Positions 1-6,538 of a DNA stretch of 13,113 bases are shown here, piece after piece (within the stretch, counting starts at the first letter, position 1; the number at the start of each line of letters is the position of its first letter). This stretch comes from Candidatus Aerophobota bacterium (GTDB lineage: Bacteria; Aerophobota; Aerophobia; Aerophobales; JAGHCO01): positions 1-13,113 of the forward strand of contig JAGHCO010000069.1 in the NCBI GenBank assembly GCA_021160405.1, in the 5' to 3' direction. The position numbers and the translations under genes were made by a program. The notes beneath the pieces were generated by a model. It saw nothing but the letters and a program-made list of their open reading frames with translations. It searched no databases and was not told the origin of the DNA.

Positions 1-203
1 AGATTTTCAGTTATACACCCTTAGAAGTAAAACAAGCTGTAACTGGTTATGGAAAGGCTAAAAAGCGACAAGTTCAACGCATGGTTAAAAAACTTCTTAA
101 CTTACCTCAAGTCCCTACCTCTAACGACGCTGCCGATGCTATGGCTATAGCTGTTTGCCATTATTACTCCAGAGGAATAAAAAGAGTAATTAACTCTCTT
201 TAA
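1..203 (+). CDS. ruvC: RuvC Holliday-junction resolvase, 3' fragment (5' end outside window)
   Basis: This is the C-terminal 66 residues of RuvC, read from base 3 to the TAA at 201-203. RuvC is the dimeric endonuclease that cuts Holliday junctions made by RuvAB during recombinational repair. The fragment contains the family block YTPLEVKQAVTGYGKA (fragment residues 4-19). It also has the acidic pair of the RNase H-like active site in DAADAMAIA: Asp42 and Asp45 of the fragment, matching E. coli D138 and D141. The tail after the motif is short and basic, as is normal for the family. The first two catalytic acidic residues lie upstream of the window, so intactness cannot be judged. No intrinsic terminator is visible after the stop. 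Confidence 0.95.
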   Translation, partial: IFSYTPLEVKQAVTGYGKAKKRQVQRMVKKLLNLPQVPTSNDAADAMAIAVCHYYSRGIKRVINSL

Positions 204-331
204 CCGGCAGCGATCTTAAAAAAGTACTAATATGTATTGTAGACCCCTTAGGTTTGTTTAAAGTCGGCTTCCTTGACAAAGGAAAGATTAACCATTATTA
301 TATTTTATATACAAATCTATCGGAGAGAAAA
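204..331 (+). other. Intergenic spacer between ruvC and the acyl-CoA dehydrogenase
   Basis: This 128-base spacer holds the promoter at 273-301 and the ribosome-binding site of the next gene. I see no convincing stem plus T-run behind ruvC, no tRNA and no riboswitch-like fold. Transcription from ruvC may therefore read into the next operon or stop by a factor-dependent route. Confidence 0.6.
273..301 (+). promoter_or_regulatory. Near-consensus sigma-70 promoter for the acyl-CoA dehydrogenase/ETF operon
   Basis: There is a perfect -35 TTGACA at 273-278, a 17-base spacer, and a -10 TATTAT at 296-301 (5 of 6 to TATAAT). The predicted transcript start is near 308, giving a leader of about 24 nt before the ATG at 332. 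The spacing and the position just ahead of a ribosome-binding site make this a strong call from sequence alone. No operator-like inverted repeat was recognised around it. Confidence 0.8.
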
Positions 332-1477
332 ATGGACTTTAGTTTTTCTGAAGAACAAAAGTTAATTCTGGATTTAGTCGATGAAGTAAGTAAAAAGGAA
401 TTTGCTCCTATCGCTGATGAGATAGCACAAAAAGGAGAATTTCCTAAGCAAAACGTGGAAAAATTAGCCGGCTTAGACTTATTTGGTGTTACCATTCCCA
501 AAGAATACGGAGGGTTGGGAATGAGTTACCTTACCTGGGCCTTAATTGCCGAGAGAATTTCTAAGGCCTGTGCTACTACTGGCTTGGTTTTTGGAGCAAA
601 TCTTTTGTGCACTTATCCTCTTTTAAACTTTGGAAGTGAGGATCAGAAAAAGAAGTATCTTCCTCCCCTGGCTAAAGGAAAATCTATGGGTGCTTTTGCT
701 CTAACTGAGCCTGAAGCAGGGTCCGATGCTGGGAATGTCCAAACTACTGCTCAAAGAAAAGAGGATGGATACCTTCTAAATGGAAATAAAATATTTATCA
801 CCAATGGAGAAATTGCTGATATTTATATAGTAATCGCTAATCTAAACAAAAAAAGGGGAGCTAGAGGATTAGCCGCTTTTATTGTAGAAAAAGGAACAGA
901 AGGGTTTTCCTTTGGTCAACATTTCAAAAAAATGGGACTGGAAGCCTTGCCCAATGTAGAGTTAATATTTACCGATTGCATGGTCCCCAAAGATAACCTC
1001 TTAGGAGGAGAAAAACAAGGTTTTAAAATAGCCATGAAGACCTTTGCTGCTGGAAGGATTGGAGTGGGAATAGGAGCCCTGGGCATAGCGGAGGCTGCTT
1101 TTGAAAAGGCTAAAGATTACTCCAAGCAGAGAATACAGTTTGGTCGACCTATCTCCAGTTTCCAAGCTGTTCAGCATACCTTAGCTAATATGGCTACTCA
1201 AATAGAAGCAGCCAGATTCCTTTTATATAAAGCTGCCTGGCTACTGGATAAAGGTGAACCTTTTGAAAAATTTGCCTCTATGGGAAAGTTACACGCATCA
1301 GAGTCAGCAATGGAAATAACTACCAAAGCAGTCCAGATTTTCGGTGGATATGGCTACACCAAGGATTATCCTGTAGAAAGATATATGCGAGAGGCAAAGT
1401 TATTTGAAATTATTGAAGGAACCTCAGAAATCCAGAGAGGAATCATTGCCAACTTAATTTTAAAAGGTAAAGGATGA
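332..1477 (+). CDS. Acyl-CoA dehydrogenase (short-chain / butyryl-CoA dehydrogenase type)
   Basis: This 381-residue FAD enzyme is of the usual family length. It interconverts acyl-CoA and trans-2-enoyl-CoA and exchanges electrons with ETF. Visible signatures are FALTEPEAGSD (122-132) and the C-terminal EGTSEIQR (362-369), whose Glu362 is the catalytic base in the MCAD/butyryl-CoA dehydrogenase position. RIQFGRPISSFQ (267-278) and QIFGGYGY (335-342) are also typical of the FAD and substrate domains. The ATG at 332 is chosen because it has a GGAGAG site at 322-327, yields the normal N-terminus MDFSFSEEQ, and lies downstream of the promoter at 273-301. An in-frame extension back to 254 would begin before the transcript start. 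It sits 6 bases ahead of etfB, so its partner is almost certainly the adjacent ETF. Substrate chain length, and whether it works as a dehydrogenase or as an enoyl/acrylyl/aryl-acrylyl-CoA reductase, cannot be read from sequence. No crotonase or thiolase is nearby. Confidence 0.93.
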   Translation: MDFSFSEEQKLILDLVDEVSKKEFAPIADEIAQKGEFPKQNVEKLAGLDLFGVTIPKEYGGLGMSYLTWALIAERISKACATTGLVFGANLLCTYPLLNFGSEDQKKKYLPPLAKGKSMGAFALTEPEAGSDAGNVQTTAQRKEDGYLLNGNKIFITNGEIADIYIVIANLNKKRGARGLAAFIVEKGTEGFSFGQHFKKMGLEALPNVELIFTDCMVPKDNLLGGEKQGFKIAMKTFAAGRIGVGIGALGIAEAAFEKAKDYSKQRIQFGRPISSFQAVQHTLANMATQIEAARFLLYKAAWLLDKGEPFEKFASMGKLHASESAMEITTKAVQIFGGYGYTKDYPVERYMREAKLFEIIEGTSEIQRGIIANLILKGKG

Positions 1478-1483
1478 GTTAAA

Positions 1484-2275
1484 ATGGACATAATTGTTTG
1501 CATTAAGCAGGTACCCGATACAGAGGAGATTCAAAAAGTTAAGATAAACCCTCAAACAAACACCATTGTTAGAGAGAGTATTAAAAGTATAATAAATCCT
1601 TTCGATGAAAATGCGATCGAGGAGGCTTTAAGGATAAAGGAGAAAAATTCTGCTTTTGTTACAGTTATCTCTATGGGGCCTCCTCAAGCTGAAGAAGCTT
1701 TAAGAAAAGCTCTGGCTATGGGGGCAGATAAAGCTATTATCTTGTCCGATCCATCTTTTGCTGGTTCGGATACCTTAGCCACTTCTTATACTTTAGCCTC
1801 GGCTATTAAAAAAATTGGGAATTTTGATTTAATTCTTTTAGGGAAACAGGCCATTGATGGAGATACTGCTCAGGTTGGGCCAGGAGTAGCTGAGTGGCTT
1901 CAGATACCTCAAATTACCTATGTTAGAAAAATTCAGATAGATGGAAGGATGGTAAGAGCCGAGAGAAGTTTAGAGGATTCCTTTGAACTTGTAGAGGCTA
2001 ACCTACCAGCTCTGGTTACAGTAACCAAGGAGATCAATGAGCCTCGCTATCCTTCCCTTAGAGGTTTGCTAAAAGCTAAAGCTACAAAAATTATCCACTG
2101 GACATCCCAAGATTTACAGGTAGATTTGAAAAAAGTAGGCTTAGATGGTTCGGCTACTCAGGTAATTAGAATTTTCACTCCGGAGCCCCCTTCTCATGGA
2201 GAAATCCTTACAGGAAGTGTATCTCAGAAAGCTGATAAATTGATTAAAAAACTAAAAAAGAAGAACTTAATATGA
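1484..2275 (+). CDS. etfB: Electron transfer flavoprotein beta subunit, bifurcating-type signature
   Basis: This 263-residue protein is the EtfB/FixA subunit, which forms a cytoplasmic heterodimer with EtfA and docks on the acyl-CoA dehydrogenase. Family features are MDIIVCIKQVPDTEEI at the N-terminus, NPFDENAIEEALRIKE (38-53) and the nucleotide-binding block GKQAIDGDTAQVGP (120-133). In ordinary respiratory ETFs this block reads like DDxNQTGQ and binds AMP. The GDTAQVGP form is the one found in ETFs that hold a second FAD and bifurcate electrons from NADH. The bifurcating role here is inferred from that motif and from the ferredoxin-fused EtfA. The ATG at 1484 has AAAGGA at 1469-1474, which overlaps the end of the dehydrogenase gene. 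The stop overlaps the etfA start in an ATGA, implying coupled translation and equal subunit amounts. Confidence 0.95.
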   Translation: MDIIVCIKQVPDTEEIQKVKINPQTNTIVRESIKSIINPFDENAIEEALRIKEKNSAFVTVISMGPPQAEEALRKALAMGADKAIILSDPSFAGSDTLATSYTLASAIKKIGNFDLILLGKQAIDGDTAQVGPGVAEWLQIPQITYVRKIQIDGRMVRAERSLEDSFELVEANLPALVTVTKEINEPRYPSLRGLLKAKATKIIHWTSQDLQVDLKKVGLDGSATQVIRIFTPEPPSHGEILTGSVSQKADKLIKKLKKKNLI

Positions 2276-3471
2276 GAAATGAGATTAAGGTAATATGGGA
2301 AAAGTGTACAGGATGTGGCAGATGTATTCCTAAGTGTCCTCTCTCAGCTATTGTATTAGAGAATAAAAAGGCAAAGATTCTTCCTAACTGTTCCTTCTGT
2401 GGAATCTGTGTAAAAGCTTGCCCTTTTGAAGCTATTGAGCTAAAGAGGCAAGAAAAAATAGTTGACCTTTCCGAATATAGAGGAGTATGGGTACTTGCTG
2501 AACAGCGAGGGGGGAAAATTGTACCTGTAACACTGGAACTTTTAAGTGTAGGAAGAGATCTTGCTGATAAGTTAGGAGTAAAACTTTCCCTCCTTCTTTT
2601 GGGAGATGAAAAGAAAAACGTTGAACAGTTAAGAAGATATCCTTTAGATAGAATTTATTTAGTTCAAGATTCTCTTCTTAATTACTATCGGACCAATCTT
2701 TACACTCAAGCTATTGTAGATTTAGTTAAAAAAGAGAAACCAGAGATTATCCTTGTAGGAGCTACCAGCATAGGAAGAGATCTGGCTCCCCGAGTAGCTA
2801 CTCGTCTGCAGACAGGACTAACAGCTGATTGCACCTCACTCCAGATAGATAAGGAAAACAGAAATTTAATTCAGATCCGTCCTGCCTTCGGAGGCAATAT
2901 TATGGCAACCATTGTTTCTCCCTATCATCGCCCTCAAATTGCTACCGTAAGACCTAAGATAATGAAAAAGGCCTCTCCTAAAAATGAAAGAAAGGCAGAG
3001 GTTATCCTAATTAAACCTAAGCTTTCCTTAGAGAAAGCAGCGGTAAATATTCTTGACCTTATCAAGGAAGAAAGCGAAGTAAAGGACCTTCAGGAAGCTG
3101 AGATAATCGTCTCGGGAGGAAGAGGACTGGGAAAGGCAGAAAATTTTTCTCTGATAAGGAAATTAGCTGATTTGCTTGGGGGAGCTGTAGGAGCCTCAAG
3201 AGCAGTAGTAGATGCTGGATGGATTCCCTCTTATCATCAAGTAGGTCAAACTGGAAAAACGGTGCAACCTAAGCTTTACATTGCCTGTGGTATCTCAGGA
3301 GCTATCCAACATCAAGTGGGAATGAGAACCTCAGAAACAATAGTAGCCATAAATAAAGACCCAGAAGCTCCTATTTTTAACATAGCTACTTATGGAATAG
3401 TGGAAGATCTTCATAAATTTATTCCTCTGTTAATTGATAAATTAGAAAAAGCTCAAAGAAGTTTGACTTAG
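2272..3471 (+). CDS. etfA: Electron transfer flavoprotein alpha subunit with N-terminal 2[4Fe-4S] ferredoxin domain
   Basis: This 399-residue EtfA is longer than the usual ~320-residue subunit because of a fused ferredoxin-type domain. Two complete CxxCxxCxxxCP motifs are present, with Cys12/15/18/22 and Cys40/43/46/50, enough for two [4Fe-4S] clusters. The ETF alpha N-terminal domain follows from about residue 70. The C-terminal FAD-binding domain starts at SGGRGLG (281-287) and includes GGAVGASRAVVDAGW and the run CGISGAIQHQVGM ending near residue 350. This architecture is known from CarE of the caffeyl-CoA reductase complex of Acetobacterium and from some clostridial ETFs, where the extra clusters may pass electrons to or from ferredoxin. 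The gene begins inside etfB (ATGA overlap, weak ribosome-binding site), so it probably depends on translational coupling. The gap to the next gene is 28 bases. Confidence 0.94.
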   Translation: MRNEIKVIWEKCTGCGRCIPKCPLSAIVLENKKAKILPNCSFCGICVKACPFEAIELKRQEKIVDLSEYRGVWVLAEQRGGKIVPVTLELLSVGRDLADKLGVKLSLLLLGDEKKNVEQLRRYPLDRIYLVQDSLLNYYRTNLYTQAIVDLVKKEKPEIILVGATSIGRDLAPRVATRLQTGLTADCTSLQIDKENRNLIQIRPAFGGNIMATIVSPYHRPQIATVRPKIMKKASPKNERKAEVILIKPKLSLEKAAVNILDLIKEESEVKDLQEAEIIVSGGRGLGKAENFSLIRKLADLLGGAVGASRAVVDAGWIPSYHQVGQTGKTVQPKLYIACGISGAIQHQVGMRTSETIVAINKDPEAPIFNIATYGIVEDLHKFIPLLIDKLEKAQRSLT

Positions 3472-3499
3472 GACTAAAAACTATTTTAAAGGGAATTAA

Positions 3500-4732
3500 A
3501 TGTCTTTTGTTGCTGATTTTCATATTCACTCTAAGTATAGCCGAGCTACCTCTAAGGATATGGACATCCCTCATCTGAATAAGGCAGCAATAGCTAAAGG
3601 GGTAAATCTGGTAGGCACAGGGGACTTCACTCATCCTCTCTGGCGTAATCATTTAAAGGAAAACCTCTCCTTGGAGGAAGATGGGCTTTTTACCTATGGA
3701 AGCACTTTCTTTATCCTTACTACAGAGGTAAGCACCATTTTCTACAAGGCAGGGAAAACTAAAAAAATTCATAATTTAATCTTTGCTCCCAATTTTGAGG
3801 TGGTAGAAAAGATAAGTGATAGGTTGGAGAGATTTGGGGACCTTTACTCTGATGGACGCCCTACTTTGAGACTAACAGCTAAGGATTTAGTAGAAATAAT
3901 TTTGGGAATAAGCGAAGAAGCTTTTGTGGTGCCTGCTCACATATGGACTCCCTGGTTCTCTCTTTTTGGTTCCAACTCTGGTTTTAACTCTATAAAGGAT
4001 TGTTTTGAAGAGTATACTGATTATATCTACGCTCTGGAAACTGGTTTAAGTAGCGATCCCCAAATGAATTGGCGAGTATCCAGTTTGGATCGATTCACTC
4101 TTATCTCCAACTCAGATGCTCATTCTCCTCATAATATAGGAAGGGAAGCCAATGTTTTCTCTCATAAGTTAAGTTACAGCGAAATTAAAAGAGTACTAAA
4201 GGAAAAGGATAAAAATAAATTTCTTTACACTGTTGAGTTTTTTCCTCAAGAGGGTAAGTATCATTGGGATGGCCATCGAAACTGCGGAGTATCTTTACCT
4301 CCTGCGCAGTCAAAAAAATATCACAACCTCTGCCCTGTATGTGGAAAGAAGTTAACTATTGGAGTAATGCACAGAGTAGAATCCTTAGCTGACAGGAAGG
4401 ACGGATTCGTTCCTTCCTCCTCCATCCCTTTTAGGAGAGTTGTTCCTTTAAGGGAAATAATCGCCGAAGCATTGCAGGAAGGTGCGGAAACAAAGAAAGT
4501 TAAACAGATTTACAGAAGTGTTATTTATCACCTGGGAGGAGAGATCAAAGTGCTTTTGGAAGCCCCTTACGAAGAGATAAAAAAATTTTGTCCTCCCTTG
4601 GTTATGGAGGGGATAAAAAGGGTAAGGGAAGAGAGAGTAAATATAAAATGTGGGTATGATGGGGTATATGGAAAGGTAAGTATATTTGGAAAAGAGGAAA
4701 GAGGAGAAAAAGAACAACTGAGCCTTTTCTAA
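3500..4732 (+). CDS. endoQ: Endonuclease Q (PHP-superfamily DNA repair nuclease) ending in a clamp-binding motif
   Basis: This 410-residue protein matches endonuclease Q, first described in Thermococcales and also found in some bacteria. EndoQ nicks DNA 5' of deaminated bases (uracil, hypoxanthine) and abasic sites. The PHP metal-binding motifs are all present: DFHIHS (6-11), GDFTHP (41-46), PAHIWTPWF (145-153), ETGLSSDPQMNWR (180-192) and SNSDAHSP (203-210). The EndoQ-specific middle follows, with EFFPQEGKYHWDGHR (246-260) and a Cys-rich zinc site around Cys262, Cys278 and Cys281, then LADRKDGFVP (296-305). A C-terminal region has GYDGVYGKVSIF (385-396). After a charged linker the protein ends in QLSLF, the bacterial beta-clamp-binding consensus. 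The start at 3500 has AAAGGGA at 3488-3494 and places the first metal motif at the N-terminus, as in the family. It is the last gene of the etf operon, 23 bases before a terminator. A generic PHP hydrolase is the only alternative, and the EndoQ-specific blocks make that unlikely. Confidence 0.88.
   Translation: MSFVADFHIHSKYSRATSKDMDIPHLNKAAIAKGVNLVGTGDFTHPLWRNHLKENLSLEEDGLFTYGSTFFILTTEVSTIFYKAGKTKKIHNLIFAPNFEVVEKISDRLERFGDLYSDGRPTLRLTAKDLVEIILGISEEAFVVPAHIWTPWFSLFGSNSGFNSIKDCFEEYTDYIYALETGLSSDPQMNWRVSSLDRFTLISNSDAHSPHNIGREANVFSHKLSYSEIKRVLKEKDKNKFLYTVEFFPQEGKYHWDGHRNCGVSLPPAQSKKYHNLCPVCGKKLTIGVMHRVESLADRKDGFVPSSSIPFRRVVPLREIIAEALQEGAETKKVKQIYRSVIYHLGGEIKVLLEAPYEEIKKFCPPLVMEGIKRVREERVNIKCGYDGVYGKVSIFGKEERGEKEQLSLF
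4715..4729 (+). other. C-terminal beta-sliding-clamp-binding pentapeptide (QLSLF)
   Basis: The last five codons before the stop (residues 406-410 of the EndoQ protein) encode Gln-Leu-Ser-Leu-Phe. This exactly matches the bacterial clamp-binding consensus QL(S/D)LF. It follows a flexible-looking charged tail (KEERGEKE) after the last conserved block. Location at the extreme C-terminus is typical for clamp-binding peptides. The function is inferred from the match and not shown. Confidence 0.7.
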
Positions 4733-4755
4733 ACCTGATTACTTAAGAGCAATAA

Positions 4756-4784
4756 AAGGGAGGTTATCCTCCCTTAATTTTTTT
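4756..4784 (+). terminator. Intrinsic terminator after the endoQ gene
   Basis: There is a perfect 8-bp stem (AAGGGAGG at 4756-4763 with CCTCCCTT at 4768-4775) and a TTAT loop. It is followed by AA and seven T residues at 4778-4784. It starts 24 bases after the endoQ stop and separates the ETF/EndoQ operon from the proS operon. The opposite strand has only a short interrupted T-run, so termination is probably one-directional. Confidence 0.92.
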
Positions 4785-4795
4785 AAAGCGGTTTC

Positions 4796-4823
4796 TTGAC
4801 ATTCCCCTTTAAAGTTATATTAT
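4796..4823 (+). promoter_or_regulatory. Near-consensus sigma-70 promoter for the proS-coaX operon
   Basis: There is a perfect -35 TTGACA at 4796-4801, a 16-base spacer, and TATTAT at 4818-4823 (the same -10 hexamer as the promoter at 273-301). The predicted start near 4830 leaves a leader of only about 11 nt, just including the GAGG at 4831-4834 that serves as ribosome-binding site for the ATG at 4841. There is no room for a T-box or other leader regulator of this tRNA synthetase gene. Confidence 0.78.
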
Positions 4824-4840
4824 CTACAAAGAGGTAAGAA

Positions 4841-6538
4841 ATGAGACTTTCTCGTTATCCAATTTTTACTACTAAAGAAATCCCTCGAACTACAGAGCTT
4901 ATATCTCATCAGTTAATGTTAAAAGCAGGTTTAATTAGAAATGTTTCTTCTGGTATCTATTCCTATCTTCCAATGGGATATCGGGTTTTAAATAAAGTTA
5001 TTTCTATTGTGAAGGAAGAAATGAATAAAATAGGTGCAGAGCAAGTCCTTCTTCCATTTATTCAACCAGCAGATCTGTGGAAAAGAAGTAATCGATGGAA
5101 AAATTATGGAGAGGAGCTACTTCGTTTTCAAGATAGAAAGGGAGGATGGTTTGTTCTCTCACCTACTCATGAAGAGCTTATTACTCAATTAGTTAAGGAA
5201 TTGGTAACCTCTTATAAGAGGTTACCTTTGGTTCTCTATCAAATTCAAATTAAATTTAGAGATGAAATGAGACCTCGAGGGGGAGTCATTAGATCCAGAG
5301 AGTTTTTAATGAAGGATGCTTATAGTTTTTCTCAGAATGAGAAGGAAATGAAGGAAATTTATCAACAGATGAGGTCTGCTTATGAACGGATATTTTCCCG
5401 TTGTCATTTGAAATACAAATTAGTAGAGGCAGAAAGTGGCTCTATAGGAGGAAATCTATCTCATGAGTTCATAGCTTTATCCCCAATGGGAGAGGATAAA
5501 ATTGTTGAATGTGATAATTGTGGCTATTTAGCTAAGCTGGAAATGGCTAATTATTCTTCCGCCAAGGATAATGATAATGAAGAAATTAAACCTATAAAAG
5601 AGGTTCCAACTCCCGGAGTAAAAACAATCAAGGATTTATCTGAATTTCTCCATTATCGTACCAGTAAACTACTGAAGACTCTTTTTTATCAAACTGATAA
5701 GGGTCTAATAGGAGCTGTGATTAGAGGAGACCATCAGGTTAACGAGGAAAAGTTAAAAAAACTCGTGGGAGCTAAGAAGATACAACTGGCTGGAGAAGAT
5801 GCGGTGAAGAAAGAGACAGGTATAGATGTAGGATTTATTGGCCCTGTTGGTATTAATTCTCAATTGATAGTTGATACCACTGTAATGGAAGGTAAAAACT
5901 TTGTTGCTGGAAGTAATCAGAAAGATTTACATTTCCTTAACGTTAATCCCGGACGAGATTTTCAACCTTGGTTAGTAGGAAATATTAGATTTCCTTCTTC
6001 AGAGGATCGATGCCCTCGTTGTGGGCACTCCTTAAGTATAAGAAGAGGTATAGAGGTTGGTCATCTCTTTCAATTAGGAAAGCTATACAGTCATGCTCTG
6101 AAGGCTCGGTTCTTAAATAAAGAAGGGAGAGAAGATTACTTTATTATGGGCTGTTATGGAATTGGGATAAGCAGATTACCAGCAACAATTATTGAACAAA
6201 ATTATGATGGAGATGGGATAATATGGCCTATAGAAGTTGCTCCTTTTGAAGTTGTAGTAATACCAACCAATGAGAAAACTGTTGATACATCTGAGGAAAT
6301 TTATCTTAATCTACAAAGAGCAGGGCTGGAAGTTTTATTAGATGATCGGGATGTCTCAGTTGGAGTCAAATTTAAAGATTCCGATTTAATAGGCATCCCC
6401 TTTAAAGTAATTTTAGGCAATACCTGGCTAAAAGAAAAAAAAGCAGAGATAAAGAACCGTAAGAATGGGAAGATAGAAAAGGTAAAGTTAGATCAAGTTC
6501 CTAAAAAAATTATGGAGTTGATTACCTATGCAAAATAG
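4841..6538 (+). CDS. proS: Prolyl-tRNA synthetase, bacterial type with editing domain
   Basis: This 565-residue class II synthetase charges tRNA-Pro with proline, and its length is close to E. coli ProRS (572). The catalytic core shows the PTHEE loop (108-112), motif 2 beginning at FRDEM (139) and running to DAYSF (163), and motif 3 GCYGIGISRL (437-446). An inserted YbaK-like editing domain that clears Ala-tRNA-Pro lies at about 230-390. It contains Lys279 in LLKTL, in the position of the essential editing lysine of E. coli, the GDHQVNEEKL block (296-305) and the GFIGPVG loop (331-337). Two CxxC pairs (Cys224/227 and Cys391/394) flank the insertion and may form a zinc knuckle. The C-terminal anticodon-binding domain includes LLDDRDVSVGVKFKDSDLIG (499-518). 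It is the first gene of the second operon, and its 3' end overlaps nusA by 11 bases. All key residues expected for activity are present. Confidence 0.97.
   Translation: MRLSRYPIFTTKEIPRTTELISHQLMLKAGLIRNVSSGIYSYLPMGYRVLNKVISIVKEEMNKIGAEQVLLPFIQPADLWKRSNRWKNYGEELLRFQDRKGGWFVLSPTHEELITQLVKELVTSYKRLPLVLYQIQIKFRDEMRPRGGVIRSREFLMKDAYSFSQNEKEMKEIYQQMRSAYERIFSRCHLKYKLVEAESGSIGGNLSHEFIALSPMGEDKIVECDNCGYLAKLEMANYSSAKDNDNEEIKPIKEVPTPGVKTIKDLSEFLHYRTSKLLKTLFYQTDKGLIGAVIRGDHQVNEEKLKKLVGAKKIQLAGEDAVKKETGIDVGFIGPVGINSQLIVDTTVMEGKNFVAGSNQKDLHFLNVNPGRDFQPWLVGNIRFPSSEDRCPRCGHSLSIRRGIEVGHLFQLGKLYSHALKARFLNKEGREDYFIMGCYGIGISRLPATIIEQNYDGDGIIWPIEVAPFEVVVIPTNEKTVDTSEEIYLNLQRAGLEVLLDDRDVSVGVKFKDSDLIGIPFKVILGNTWLKEKKAEIKNRKNGKIEKVKLDQVPKKIMELITYAK

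Noticed and set aside
204..272. Possible terminator or small RNA behind ruvC
   Set aside because: Only very short complementary stretches were found and there is no T-run after any of them.
254..331. Upstream in-frame extension of the acyl-CoA dehydrogenase
   Set aside because: It contains the promoter core elements, lacks family similarity and has no ribosome-binding site, whereas the ATG at 332 has one.
3463..3491. TTGACT at the end of etfA as a possible promoter for endoQ
   Set aside because: At 17-base spacing the -10 would be TTAAAG, a poor match. The only T/A-rich alternative is at 13 bases, and either would start transcription almost at the endoQ ATG.
4733..4840. T-box or other riboswitch ahead of proS
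   Set aside because: The gap is fully explained by a terminator for the previous operon, a promoter and a ribosome-binding site. No leader of useful length remains.
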